Source: Streptomyces viridochromogenes DSM 40736 (lineage in GTDB: Bacteria; Actinomycetota; Actinomycetes; Streptomycetales; Streptomycetaceae). Taken from it: a stretch of 64,000 nt of DNA. The notes below the pieces were generated by a model, which searched no databases, was not told the origin of the DNA, and saw nothing but the letters and a program-made list of their open reading frames with translations. The DNA is taken from assembly GCF_000158955.1 (NCBI RefSeq), contig NZ_GG657757.1, positions 6,255,705-6,319,704 of the forward strand. The letters run 5' to 3'. The position numbers were made by a program, and so were the translations under genes. This document shows, piece after piece, positions 24,830-33,399 of the stretch; position 1 is the first letter of the stretch, and every line of letters begins with the position of its first letter.

Positions 24830-26670
24830 GCCTGACCGTCCTCGCTGTGCGTGGCCCACTCCAGGAGCCCCATGAACGCGCGGTTGAGCAGCGCCGAGTC
24901 GGCGGGCCTGAGCGGGCGCTGCGCCATCAGCAGGGCCTGCCCGTACAGCGACTCGGTGGCCGTGCCGATCAGCTCCGGGTCGGGCAGCGCGCTGATCCGC
25001 CGGACCAGCGGGTTGAGGTGGTTGAGCACCAGACGCGCGCGTGGGGCGCTCCCGCGCAGGGAACCGAGGATGCCCGCCCACAGGTCGTCGGCCCGCTCCT
25101 CGGCGTCGGCCCGGGCCTGTTCGTGCCGGGCGTCCCGGTCGTCGAGGTGCAGCGCGGGCAGGGAGAGCGGGTGGAAGGCCCGGAGCACCACGTCGCAGCC
25201 CAGCGGGTCGAGCCGGGCCCGTGCCGCAGCCAGGAAGCCGGACAGGGCCAGTTCCTCCGCCGGGTCGACCGCGTCCAGATGCGCGGTCACCGTGTCGGCG
25301 TCCAACTCGGCGACCACCGTGCCCGGCCGTACCGACGGCAGCGCCTCCACCAGCTCACTGTCGTACGTGTAGCCGCCGTTGATCACGCCGATGCCCTGCG
25401 CGGACGCGATCGGCGCGACCTGCCGGTACTCCTCGACGGTCCGCGTGAAGTGCACCACCGGGTGCCGCTGCGCGAACTCCTCCAGGGACAGCCGCCCGCC
25501 GGTCGTCTCGAACGGCAGCCACGGCAGCATCGTGCGCAGCATCTCGCGGTCGTGCCGGGCCAGGGACTTCACACCCAGGTGGTGCACCGACAGGAACGCG
25601 GCCAGCCGCTCCGGATCACCGGCCGCCAGACCGGTCAGCCAGGTCCGGATCCGCTCGCCCAGCGCCTCCCGGACAGCCGCCAGCGTCTCGTCCTCGTACA
25701 GCGCCTCGCGGGACGCCGTGGGCCGCAGGCTGTCCGTGTCGAGCACACAGCGCACGAAGAACGCCCAGTCGGGCAGCAGCTGATCGGCCCGCTCGGTCAG
25801 CAGCATTCCCTTGAGGTGCACGCGGTGCCCCGCGCGCTGGGCCGGGCTGACCGCGGCCGGCAGCACGTACGCCACCCCGCGGACGCCGGCCAGCGGCACG
25901 GCCAGGTCGATCGTGTCCAGCGGGGTGAAGCCGAACAGGTCGTGGCAGTGCCGGGCGAGGGCCACGCGGCGGGCGGCCGGGCTCGGATACGACCGGTCCC
26001 AGGGGGCCGGGAGGTCGGTGACCGCCTCGTCGTCCACCCGGACGTCGTACGGCAGCAGCGACCCGAAGTCCCGGGCGAGGGAGCGGACCCGGTCCGGCGC
26101 GAGCCACTCGGCGGCCCCCGCCCGCGCGGTCAGATGCACCGTCGTACCCGGTTCGGGACGCTCGGTGTCCGGCAGGGTCCGCACGGTGTACGAACCGTCG
26201 TCGCACGCCGTCCACTCCACCGGCGAAGCCTCAGGTGTACGGGCACTGCGGCTGACCACCCGGATCCGCTCGGCGACGACGAAACAGGCCAGCAGCCCGA
26301 TGCCGAACTGCCCGAGAAAGCCGGACCGTGCCTCCTGCACGTCCTCGGCGCGCTTGGAACTGCGCCCGATCGTGGCGAGCAGATCGTGCAGGTCGGCCTC
26401 GGTGAGCCCCACGCCGGTGTCCTCGACCCGCAGCGCGCCGCCCTCCGCGTACAGCCGCACCCGGGCCGGAGCGCCGGGCTGCGTCGTGCGTCTGGCGGTG
26501 ATGGCGTCCACGGCGTTCTGCAACAGCTCGCGCAGGTACACCCTGGGACTGGAGTAGAGGTGGTGGGAGAGCAGGTCCACCAGACCACGCAGGTCGACCT
26601 GGAACGTATGAGGTGGCTGGGGCGAATGAGGTGACTGGGATGCCTGTGAGGTCTGGGAGTCCATCATCAC
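24826..26670 (-). CDS. Hsp90-family (HtpG-like) ATPase
   Basis: This 614-residue protein from GTG 26670 (ATG 26667 or 26664 are alternatives) has a complete GHKL ATP site: YLRELLQNAVDA (catalytic Glu48, Asn52), VEDTGVGLTE (Asp84), ATIGRSSK and FLGQFGIGLLACF (residues 118-130). The middle domain includes HLKGMLLTERADQLLPDWAFFVRCVLD-type sequence and the catalytic-loop Arg region SLRPTASREALYED. A C-terminal dimerisation segment is present, ending EDGQA, with no MEEVD motif. It is close to HtpG length but diverged, with an N-terminal Gln/Ser/Pro extension. Cytosolic. It is the first gene of a two-gene unit with the TPR protein. Confidence 0.9.
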   Translation of the reverse strand: MMMDSQTSQASQSPHSPQPPHTFQVDLRGLVDLLSHHLYSSPRVYLRELLQNAVDAITARRTTQPGAPARVRLYAEGGALRVEDTGVGLTEADLHDLLATIGRSSKRAEDVQEARSGFLGQFGIGLLACFVVAERIRVVSRSARTPEASPVEWTACDDGSYTVRTLPDTERPEPGTTVHLTARAGAAEWLAPDRVRSLARDFGSLLPYDVRVDDEAVTDLPAPWDRSYPSPAARRVALARHCHDLFGFTPLDTIDLAVPLAGVRGVAYVLPAAVSPAQRAGHRVHLKGMLLTERADQLLPDWAFFVRCVLDTDSLRPTASREALYEDETLAAVREALGERIRTWLTGLAAGDPERLAAFLSVHHLGVKSLARHDREMLRTMLPWLPFETTGGRLSLEEFAQRHPVVHFTRTVEEYRQVAPIASAQGIGVINGGYTYDSELVEALPSVRPGTVVAELDADTVTAHLDAVDPAEELALSGFLAAARARLDPLGCDVVLRAFHPLSLPALHLDDRDARHEQARADAEERADDLWAGILGSLRGSAPRARLVLNHLNPLVRRISALPDPELIGTATESLYGQALLMAQRPLRPADSALLNRAFMGLLEWATHSEDGQA

Positions 26671-26852
26671 GGCGCCGGTGGGGAGACTCGCGACGGCGCG
26701 GGGTCGGGCGGTCCCGGTGAGGCGGTGACCGCGAGGAGGGCCGGGAGCGCGTCATCCTAGGGCTCTGACCAACCGCCTGACCAGGGGTTTCCGGGAACTT
26801 TACGGCGATACGGGCCCCGGCCTCTACGACGATGTCAGTGGCGTGGTGTGCA

Positions 26853-29081
26853 ATGGATCTCGTGCCCGCACTGGAAGAACCGCTGCAACAACCCCTGAAG
26901 TCGGTGCTCGGCCCCGCCACCGCGAAGGTGATGGCCGAGCACCTCGGCCTGCTCACCGTCGGAGACCTCCTCCACCACTACCCGCGCCGGTACGAGGAGC
27001 GCGGCCAGCTCACCCACCTCGCCGACCTCCCCATGGACGAGCACGTCACGGTGGTCGCCCAGGTCGCCGACGCCCGCCTGCACACCTTCGCCTCCGCCAA
27101 GGCGCCACGGGGCAAGGGCCAGCGCCTCGAAGTCACCATCACGGACGGCAGCGGCCGGCTCCAACTGGTCTTCTTCGGCAACGGCGTTCACAAGCCCCAC
27201 AAGGAGCTCCTGCCGGGCACGCGCGCGATGTTCGCGGGCAAGGTCTCCGTCTTCAACCGTCGCCTCCAACTCGCGCATCCCGCCTACGAGTTGCTGCGCG
27301 GCAACCCCGACGAACCCGACGAGGCCGTGGAGGCCTGGGCCGGCACCCTCATCCCGATCTACCCGGCCACGGCCAAACTGGAGTCCTGGAAGATCGGCAA
27401 GGCGCTCCAGACGGTCCTGCCCACCGCCCAGGAGGCCGTCGACCCGCTGCCCGACTCCCTGCGCCAGGGACGTGGCCTGGTCCCCCTCCCCGAGGCCCTC
27501 CTGAAGATCCACCGCCCGCACACCAAGGCGGACATCGAGGACGCCCGCGCCCGCCTCAAGTGGGACGAGGCCTTCGTCCTCCAGGTCGCCCTCGCCCGCC
27601 GCCGCCACGCGGAGACCCAGCTCCCCGCGGTCCCCCGCAGACCCACCCCCGACGGCCTCCTCTCCGCCTTCGACGCACGCCTCCCGTTCACCCTCACCGA
27701 CGGCCAGCAGCGGGTCTCCCGCGAGATCTTCGACGACCTGGCGACCGACCACCCGATGCACCGGCTGCTCCAGGGAGAGGTGGGTTCGGGCAAGACGATG
27801 GTGGCCCTGCGCGCCATGCTCGCCGTGGTCGACGCGGGCGGGCAGGCCGCCATGCTCGCGCCCACCGAAGTGCTCGCCCAGCAGCACCACCGGTCGATCG
27901 TCGAGATGATGGGCGAGCTGGCCGAGGGCGGCATGCTGGGCGGAGCCGAGCAGGCCACCAAGGTGGTGCTGCTCACCGGCTCCATGGGCGCGGCGGCCCG
28001 ACGTCACGCCCTGCTGGACCTCACCACCGGCGAGGCCGGCATCGTCATCGGCACACACGCGCTGATCGAGGACAAGGTGCAGTTCCACGACCTAGGCCTG
28101 GTCGTCGTCGACGAACAGCACCGGTTCGGCGTCGAACAGCGCGACGCCCTGCGCGGCAAGGGCAAACAGCCCCCGCACCTGCTCGTCATGACGGCCACGC
28201 CCATCCCGCGCACGGTCGCCATGACGGTCTTCGGCGACCTGGAGACCTCCGTCCTCGACCAGCTTCCCGCCGGCCGTTCGCCGATCGCCAGCCATGTGGT
28301 CCCGGCCGCCGACAAGCCCCACTTCCTGGCCCGCGCGTGGGAAAGGGTCCGCGAGGAAGTGGGCAACGGCCACCAGGCGTACGTGGTCTGCCCCCGCATC
28401 GGGGACGAGGAGGACGACCCGAAGAAGGCCGGCAAGAAGAAGTCCCCGGAGGACGAGGCGGAGAAGCGCCCGCCGCTCGCGGTCCTCGACGTGGCGGACC
28501 AGCTGTCCAAGGGGCCGCTGAGCGGCCTCACGGTGGAGGTCCTGCACGGCAGGATGCACCCCGACGACAAGGACGCCGTCATGCGCCGCTTCGCCGCCGG
28601 GGAGACCGGCGTCCTGGTCGCCACGACGGTCATCGAGGTCGGCGTCAACGTGCCCAACGCCACCGCCATGGTGATCATGGACGCCGACCGCTTCGGTGTC
28701 TCCCAGCTGCACCAGCTCCGCGGCCGCGTCGGCCGTGGCTCGGCCCCCGGCCTCTGCCTCCTGGTCACCGAGATGGCCGAGGCGAGCGCCGCCCGCCAGC
28801 GCCTGGGCGCCGTCGCCTCCACCCTCGACGGCTTCGAGCTCTCCCGCATCGACCTGGAACAGCGCCGCGAGGGCGATGTCCTCGGCCAGGCCCAGTCGGG
28901 CGCCCGCACCAGCCTGCGGATGCTCGCGGTCATCGAGGACGAGGAGATCATCGCGGAGGCCCGGGAAGAGGCGGCGGCGGTAGTGGCCGCCGACCCGGAG
29001 CTGACGAACCTCCCGGCACTACGGACGGCACTGGAGGCCCTGTTGGACGAGGAAAGGGAGCAGTACTTGGACAAGGGGTGA
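26853..29081 (+). CDS. recG: ATP-dependent DNA helicase RecG
   Basis: This 742-residue superfamily 2 helicase remodels stalled forks and Holliday junctions. The N-terminal wedge/OB domain carries LHHYPRRYEERG and GTRAMFAGKVSVFNRR. Helicase motifs are intact: Walker A LLQGEVGSGKTMVAL, DEQH box VVVDEQHRFGVEQR, TATPIPRT, VLHGRMHPDDKD, and motif VI QLRGRVGRGSAPG. A Lys/Glu-rich loop (GDEEDDPKKAGKKKSPED) interrupts the second RecA lobe. The start is uncertain: ATG 26832, ATG 26853 or GTG 26862 are in frame and none has a strong ribosome site; I used 26853 (MDLVPALEE). Confidence 0.96.
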   Translation: MDLVPALEEPLQQPLKSVLGPATAKVMAEHLGLLTVGDLLHHYPRRYEERGQLTHLADLPMDEHVTVVAQVADARLHTFASAKAPRGKGQRLEVTITDGSGRLQLVFFGNGVHKPHKELLPGTRAMFAGKVSVFNRRLQLAHPAYELLRGNPDEPDEAVEAWAGTLIPIYPATAKLESWKIGKALQTVLPTAQEAVDPLPDSLRQGRGLVPLPEALLKIHRPHTKADIEDARARLKWDEAFVLQVALARRRHAETQLPAVPRRPTPDGLLSAFDARLPFTLTDGQQRVSREIFDDLATDHPMHRLLQGEVGSGKTMVALRAMLAVVDAGGQAAMLAPTEVLAQQHHRSIVEMMGELAEGGMLGGAEQATKVVLLTGSMGAAARRHALLDLTTGEAGIVIGTHALIEDKVQFHDLGLVVVDEQHRFGVEQRDALRGKGKQPPHLLVMTATPIPRTVAMTVFGDLETSVLDQLPAGRSPIASHVVPAADKPHFLARAWERVREEVGNGHQAYVVCPRIGDEEDDPKKAGKKKSPEDEAEKRPPLAVLDVADQLSKGPLSGLTVEVLHGRMHPDDKDAVMRRFAAGETGVLVATTVIEVGVNVPNATAMVIMDADRFGVSQLHQLRGRVGRGSAPGLCLLVTEMAEASAARQRLGAVASTLDGFELSRIDLEQRREGDVLGQAQSGARTSLRMLAVIEDEEIIAEAREEAAAVVAADPELTNLPALRTALEALLDEEREQYLDKG

Positions 29082-29096
29082 CAGGTGTTGGCCTTC

Positions 29097-29155
29097 AAGG
29101 GGCGCGGGGCCGTAACTCGTATGCGGCTACCGCCGCGCGGGCGCGACCAGCCACA
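29097..29155. repeat. Short interspersed repeat, long form, between recG and rsmD
   Basis: GGGGCGCGGGGCC..., then ATGCGGCTACCGCCGCG with a small GCGGC/GCCGC hairpin, and ending GGGCGCGACCAGCCAC. About 42 of 53 aligned positions match the copy inside smc (38853-38910) by eye. It fills most of the 110-bp recG-rsmD gap. Confidence 0.75.
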
Positions 29156-29191
29156 CTGGTACCGGAAGCCGCCCACAACCAAGGACCACAG

Positions 29192-29779
29192 ATGACCCGC
29201 GTGATCGCCGGCGCAGCCGGCGGACGTCGCCTGGCCGTACCACCAGGCACCGGCACCCGCCCCACCTCCGACCGCGCACGCGAAGGTCTCTTCTCCACCT
29301 GGCAATCCCTCCTGGGAGGCCCCCTGGAAGGCGAACGCGTCCTCGACCTCTACGCGGGATCAGGAGCCGTCGGCCTGGAGGCCCTCTCCCGAGGCGCGAG
29401 CCACACCCTCCTCGTCGAGGCCGACCCCCGAGCGACCCGCACGGTCCGCGACAACGTGAAGTCCCTCGGACTCCCCGGCGCCGAGGTCAGATCAGGCAAA
29501 GCGGAACAGATCATCCGCACACCACCCCCCGGCGACCCGTACGACCTCGTCTTCCTCGACCCCCCGTACGCCGTCACGGACGACGATCTTCGCGAGATCC
29601 TGCTCACACTCCGCTCGGAAGGCTGGCTCGCAGAAGAAGCCCTCGTCACCGTGGAGCGCAGCACCAGAGGCGGTGAATTCCGGTGGCCCGAGGGCTTCGA
29701 AGCCCTCCGGGCCCGTCGCTACGGCGAGGGAACGTTTTGGTACGGTCGCGCCGCCTCAACGTGCGAAGACGCACGATGA
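29192..29779 (+). CDS. rsmD: 16S rRNA (guanine966-N2)-methyltransferase
   Basis: This 195-residue SAM methyltransferase begins MTRVIAGAAGGRRLAVPPG. It has the SAM-binding LDLYAGSGAVGLEALSRGA and the amino-methyltransferase motif FLDPPYAVTDDD (DPPY). The size and the neighbour coaD are typical of actinobacterial rsmD-coaD pairs. It modifies the assembled small-subunit rRNA. The Pro/Thr-containing 5' codons use more CCA/ACC than neighbours but remain Streptomyces-like. Confidence 0.96.
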   Translation: MTRVIAGAAGGRRLAVPPGTGTRPTSDRAREGLFSTWQSLLGGPLEGERVLDLYAGSGAVGLEALSRGASHTLLVEADPRATRTVRDNVKSLGLPGAEVRSGKAEQIIRTPPPGDPYDLVFLDPPYAVTDDDLREILLTLRSEGWLAEEALVTVERSTRGGEFRWPEGFEALRARRYGEGTFWYGRAASTCEDAR

Positions 29780-29805
29780 CCGGACCGGAGAGCGAGGGAT
29801 CACAA

Positions 29806-30285
29806 GTGCGCCGCGCCGTCTGTCCCGGGTCGTTCGACCCGATCACCAACGGACACCTCGACATCATCTCCCGCGCCTCCAGGCTGTACGACGAGGTCTA
29901 CGTCGCGGTGATGATCAACCAGGCCAAGAAGGGCCTGTTCGAGATCGAGGAGCGGATCGACCTGATCCGCCGGGTCACCGCCGAGTACGGCAACGTCCGC
30001 GTCGAGGCCTTCCACGGCCTGCTCGTCGACTTCTGCAAGCAGCGCGAGATCCCCGCCATCGTCAAGGGCCTGCGCGCCGTCAGCGACTTCGACTACGAGC
30101 TCCAGATGGCCCAGATGAACAACGGCCTCTCGGGCGTCGAGACCCTCTTCATCCCCACCAACCCCACCTACAGCTTCCTGTCGTCCTCCCTGGTCAAGGA
30201 GGTCGCGACCTGGGGCGGCGACGTGTCCCACCTGGTGCCGGCGGAGGTTCTCCAGGTCCTCAACGAGCGTCTGCGTAAGGACTGA
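29806..30285 (+). CDS. coaD: Phosphopantetheine adenylyltransferase
   Basis: This 159-residue enzyme makes dephospho-CoA from phosphopantetheine and ATP. It has the T/HxGH motif PGSFDPITNGHLDII and the C-terminal ISSS-type site YSFLSSSLVKEVA. I prefer GTG 29806, with GAGGGA 7 bp upstream, giving MRRAVCPGSFDP; ATG 29776 would add ten residues. It follows rsmD by 26 bp, so likely the same operon. Confidence 0.97.
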   Translation: MRRAVCPGSFDPITNGHLDIISRASRLYDEVYVAVMINQAKKGLFEIEERIDLIRRVTAEYGNVRVEAFHGLLVDFCKQREIPAIVKGLRAVSDFDYELQMAQMNNGLSGVETLFIPTNPTYSFLSSSLVKEVATWGGDVSHLVPAEVLQVLNERLRKD

Positions 30286-30343
30286 TGGGACTACAGTCGT
30301 CCCGTCCGTCTCCAACGCATCTGTAGAGAGTGGCGAGCACACG

Positions 30344-31507
30344 GTGGACGTGCAGAAGAAGCTCGACGAGATCGTCTCCGCGATCTCCGGCGCCCGGTCC
30401 ATGCCCATGTCGGCCTCGTGCGTGGTCAACCGCGCCGAACTGCTCTCCATGCTGGAGGAGGTCCGCGCGGCGCTGCCCGACTCCCTCGCCCAGGCGCAGG
30501 AGCTGATCGGCGGCCGCGAGCAGATGGTCGAGCAGGCCCGCCAGGAGGCCGAGCGGATCATCGGCCAGGCGCACGCCGAACGCGGTTCCCTGATCTCCGA
30601 CACCGAGGTCGCCCGCCGCTCCCAGGCCGAGGCCGACCGGATCCTCGCCGAGGCCCGCCAGGAGGCCGAGGAGGTCCGCGCCGAGGCCGACGACTACGTC
30701 GACTCCAAGCTCGCCAACTTCGAGGTCGTCCTCACCAAGACCCTCGGCTCCGTCGGCCGCGGCCGCGAGAAGCTCCTCGGCACCGGCCCCGGCACGGACG
30801 AACAGGGCTACGAGGACGAGGACGCCCCCGAGCGCAGCCACGACCCGGAGACGCAGCGCCGCAGCGCCGACGAGTACGTCCACGTCAAGCTGGGCGCGTT
30901 CGAGGCGGTCCTGGCCAAGACCCTGGAGGCCGTCGGCCGCGGCCGGCAGAAGCTGCACGGCCGGATCGCCACCGACGACCTCGGCGCCCTGGCCGACGAC
31001 ACCGGGACCCTCCAGCACTCCAGCGACGCCGACTACCTGGCCGACCTGGCCTCCCTCGCGGAGCAGCGGCCGCCGGCCGAACAGCCCGCCCGGCAGCAGG
31101 ACTACGGCCCGCCGCAGCCGGCGTACGCCCCGGTCGCCGGCTACGACCCGGCGGGAGACGCCCCCGGCCGGCAGCAGCCCGACCCCTACGGCGGCTTCCC
31201 GCAGCAGGCCTACGCGGCCCAGCAGGACCCGTACGGCTACCAGCAGGCGGATCCCTACGCCTACCAGGGCTACGACGCCCAGCAGGCCGCGTACGACCCG
31301 AATCAGGCCCAGCAGGCCCAGCAGGCCCAGCAGGCCCAGCAGGCCCAGCAGGCCCAGCAGGCCCAGCAGGCCCAGCAGGGGCATCAGGGCCACCAGACCC
31401 ACCAGGGGCATCAGGGGTACGCCCTCGACGAGACCAGTCTCTTCGACACCGGCATGATCAGCGCCGAGCAGCTCCGGGCCTACGAGCAGGGCCGCGGCAA
31501 CGGCTGA
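30344..31507 (+). CDS. DivIVA-like coiled-coil protein with Gln-rich repeat tail
   Basis: This 387-residue cytosolic protein starts at GTG 30344. Residues 1-115 are coiled coil rich in Gln, Glu and Arg (ARQEAERIIGQAHAER, ADRILAEARQEAEEVR), as in DivIVA-family or F-type b-subunit-like proteins. A motif is duplicated: DDYVDSKLANFEVVLTKTL and DEYVHVKLGAFEAVLAKTL, each followed by xxVGRGRxKL. The last 140 residues are Gln/Tyr/Pro-rich and contain eight perfect QAQ repeats followed by QGH/QTH units. Annotated elsewhere as a cell-division initiation protein; direct function unknown. It sits between coaD and the DUF177-rpmF pair. Confidence 0.88.
   Translation: MDVQKKLDEIVSAISGARSMPMSASCVVNRAELLSMLEEVRAALPDSLAQAQELIGGREQMVEQARQEAERIIGQAHAERGSLISDTEVARRSQAEADRILAEARQEAEEVRAEADDYVDSKLANFEVVLTKTLGSVGRGREKLLGTGPGTDEQGYEDEDAPERSHDPETQRRSADEYVHVKLGAFEAVLAKTLEAVGRGRQKLHGRIATDDLGALADDTGTLQHSSDADYLADLASLAEQRPPAEQPARQQDYGPPQPAYAPVAGYDPAGDAPGRQQPDPYGGFPQQAYAAQQDPYGYQQADPYAYQGYDAQQAAYDPNQAQQAQQAQQAQQAQQAQQAQQAQQGHQGHQTHQGHQGYALDETSLFDTGMISAEQLRAYEQGRGNG
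31304..31375 (+). repeat. Tandem 9-bp repeat CAGGCCCAG x8
   Basis: Eight in-frame copies of CAGGCCCAG encode (Gln-Ala-Gln)x8 in the coiled-coil protein and are followed by degenerate CAGGGGCAT-type units. The near-perfect identity suggests slippage-driven length variation. Confidence 0.92.
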
Positions 31508-31635
31508 GCACCGGATTGGGCCGACAGCGAATGGTCCAGTATCCTGGCTCTTCGGTCGCGTGTACGTCCGCGATCAACGCTGCCCGGAACACCGAAGGGC
31601 AGCGACCCTCTGAGCTCGCAAGATCGAAAGCAGGA

Positions 31636-32280
31636 ATGGCTCTGAACGCCCGCCTCGACCACCGCAACCCCCTCGTGTTCGATACGCACGAGCTGGGCCG
31701 GCGGCCCGGTGCGCTGCAGCGCCTGACCCGCACGGTCGACGCTCCCACGGACTTCGGTATCAAGGGAGTCATCGGAGTGCCGGAAGGCGCCCCGGTGGAG
31801 CTCGAACTCCGCCTGGAGTCGGTCATGGAAGGGGTGCTCGTCACAGGCACCGCCCGTGCCGAGGCCGAGGGGGAGTGCGTAAGGTGTCTGGAGCCGCTTC
31901 AGCTCGACGTCGAAGCGGAATTCCAGGAGATGTTCTCGTACCCTGACGCCGACGACCGGGGCCGCGTGATCGCGGAACCGGGCGACGACGCCGAGGACGA
32001 CGAGGACAGGCTCTTCCTCGAGGACGGCCTGTTCGACCTCGAGCCCGTGCTGCGTGATGCGGTGGTGCTCGCACTGCCGATGCAGCCGGTGTGCCAGGAC
32101 GACTGCCCTGGTCTGTGCGCCGAGTGCGGCGCGCGGCTGGCGGACGACCCGGACCACCACCACGACGCCGTCGACATTCGTTGGGCGGCTTTGCAGGGAC
32201 TCGCCGGCACCATGAAGGACGGCGAGAAGGACGAGATGAGCGGCGCCGAACCGGGCGTCGACGAGAAGCAGGAGAAGTAG
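31636..32280 (+). CDS. DUF177 (YceD) family protein
   Basis: This 214-residue protein has the family layout: an N-terminal beta region (GVIGVPEGAPVELELRLESV), then a CxxC pair ECVRCLEPLQLDVEAEFQEM, and a second cysteine cluster CQDDCPGLCAECG near residue 155-167 that probably binds metal, followed by a DPDHHHD stretch. YceD proteins are linked to 23S rRNA accumulation and are almost always encoded just before rpmF, as here (2 bp gap). The acidic Asp/Glu run in the middle and the charged tail are lineage additions. Confidence 0.93.
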   Translation: MALNARLDHRNPLVFDTHELGRRPGALQRLTRTVDAPTDFGIKGVIGVPEGAPVELELRLESVMEGVLVTGTARAEAEGECVRCLEPLQLDVEAEFQEMFSYPDADDRGRVIAEPGDDAEDDEDRLFLEDGLFDLEPVLRDAVVLALPMQPVCQDDCPGLCAECGARLADDPDHHHDAVDIRWAALQGLAGTMKDGEKDEMSGAEPGVDEKQEK

Positions 32281-32282
32281 CC

Positions 32283-32456
32283 GTGGCTGTTCCGAAGCGG
32301 AAGATGTCGCGCAGCAACACGCGCCACCGCCGGTCGCAGTGGAAGGCTGCGGTCCCCACCCTGGTTGCGTGCGAGCGCTGCCACGAGCCCAAGCAGCAGC
32401 ACATCGCGTGCCCGTCGTGCGGCACCTACAACAAGCGCCAGGTCCTCGAGGTCTGA
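32283..32456 (+). CDS. rpmF: 50S ribosomal protein L32
   Basis: This 57-residue protein starts at GTG 32283 as MAVPKRKMSRSNTRHRRSQW. Two CxxC knuckles (CERC and CPSC) make a zinc ribbon, the C+ form. It is tightly linked to DUF177 upstream and to rnc downstream. Confidence 0.98.
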   Translation: MAVPKRKMSRSNTRHRRSQWKAAVPTLVACERCHEPKQQHIACPSCGTYNKRQVLEV

Positions 32457-32475
32457 GCGGCTGGTGAGAGGCACT

Positions 32476-33288
32476 GTGTCCACGCCGAAGAAGACCTCAG
32501 CGGACAACCAGGCCTCGTCCCACACGCTTCTGGAAGGGCGGCTCGGCTACAAGGTCGAGTCCGCCCTTCTGGTGCGAGCGCTGACCCACCGTTCGTACGC
32601 GTACGAGAACGGCGGTCTGCCGACGAACGAGCGTCTGGAGTTCCTCGGGGACTCCGTGCTCGGCCTCGTCGTCACGGACACGCTGTACCGAACCCACCCC
32701 GATCTGCCCGAGGGCCAGCTGGCCAAGCTCCGGGCCGCGGTGGTGAACTCGCGTGCGCTCGCGGAGGTGGGCCGTGGGCTCGACCTTGGCTCCTTCATCC
32801 GGCTCGGCCGCGGTGAAGAGGGCACGGGCGGCCGGGACAAGGCATCCATCCTCGCCGACACCCTCGAAGCGGTGATCGGTGCGGTCTACCTCGACCAGGG
32901 ACTGGACTCCGCGGCGGAGCTGGTGCACCGCCTGTTCGACCCCCTGATCGAGAAGTCCTCGAACCTCGGAGCCGGCCTGGACTGGAAGACCAGTCTCCAG
33001 GAGCTCACCGCGACCGAGGGGCTCGGCGTGCCCGAGTACCTGGTCACGGAGACCGGCCCCGACCACGAGAAGACCTTCACTGCTGCCGCCCGCGTCGGAG
33101 GCGTCTCGTACGGCACCGGCACCGGCCGCAGCAAGAAGGAGGCGGAGCAGCAGGCCGCCGAGTCCGCCTGGCGGTCCATTCGGGCCGCCGCGGACGAACG
33201 CGCCAAGGCGGCCAAGGACGCCGAGGCGACGCAGTCGGCGGCGGTCCAGACCGCCCAGACGACCGTCGACGGCAGCGTCGACGGCTGA
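32476..33288 (+). CDS. rnc: Ribonuclease III
   Basis: This 270-residue double-strand-specific endoribonuclease has the catalytic signature NERLEFLGDSVLGLV with acidic residues, a second acidic site in DTLEAVIGAVYLDQG, and a C-terminal dsRNA-binding domain (DWKTSLQELTATEGLG to KKEAEQQAAESAWRSI). An Ala/Gln tail follows. GTG 32476 with GAGAGG upstream gives MSTPKKTSADNQ; GTG 32464 is also possible. In Streptomyces RNase III (AbsB) acts globally on antibiotic regulation as well as rRNA processing. Confidence 0.96.
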   Translation: MSTPKKTSADNQASSHTLLEGRLGYKVESALLVRALTHRSYAYENGGLPTNERLEFLGDSVLGLVVTDTLYRTHPDLPEGQLAKLRAAVVNSRALAEVGRGLDLGSFIRLGRGEEGTGGRDKASILADTLEAVIGAVYLDQGLDSAAELVHRLFDPLIEKSSNLGAGLDWKTSLQELTATEGLGVPEYLVTETGPDHEKTFTAAARVGGVSYGTGTGRSKKEAEQQAAESAWRSIRAAADERAKAAKDAEATQSAAVQTAQTTVDGSVDG

Positions 33289-33331
33289 CAGCCGCCGCCC
33301 GGCGTACCGGCCGGACGGCACCGCACAGCGC

Positions 33332-33371
33332 ACCCGAGCGCCCGCCCCTGCCCGGGGGCGGGCGCTCGGGT
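33332..33371 (+). terminator. Terminator after rnc
   Basis: A perfect 17-bp GC-rich stem (ACCCGAGCGCCCGCCCC with its complement) and a 6-nt loop, 28 bp before the mutM start. mutM is therefore probably partly uncoupled from rnc. Confidence 0.85.
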
Positions 33372-33399
33372 CGTCCACAGGTTTGTGACGGGGGACCCC

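Noticed and set aside
24826..26670. Eukaryotic-style MEEVD TPR-docking motif on the Hsp90 protein
   Set aside because: The C-terminus reads SEDGQA; no MEEVD or similar acidic end is present.
26843..29779. 978-residue frame running across recG into rsmD
   Set aside because: In recG it is a Pro/Arg/Gly-rich out-of-frame shadow; only the last 195 codons (rsmD) are real.
31304..31420. Possible CRISPR array or minisatellite outside genes
   Set aside because: The units are 9 bp, contiguous and in frame within a coding sequence, with no spacers.
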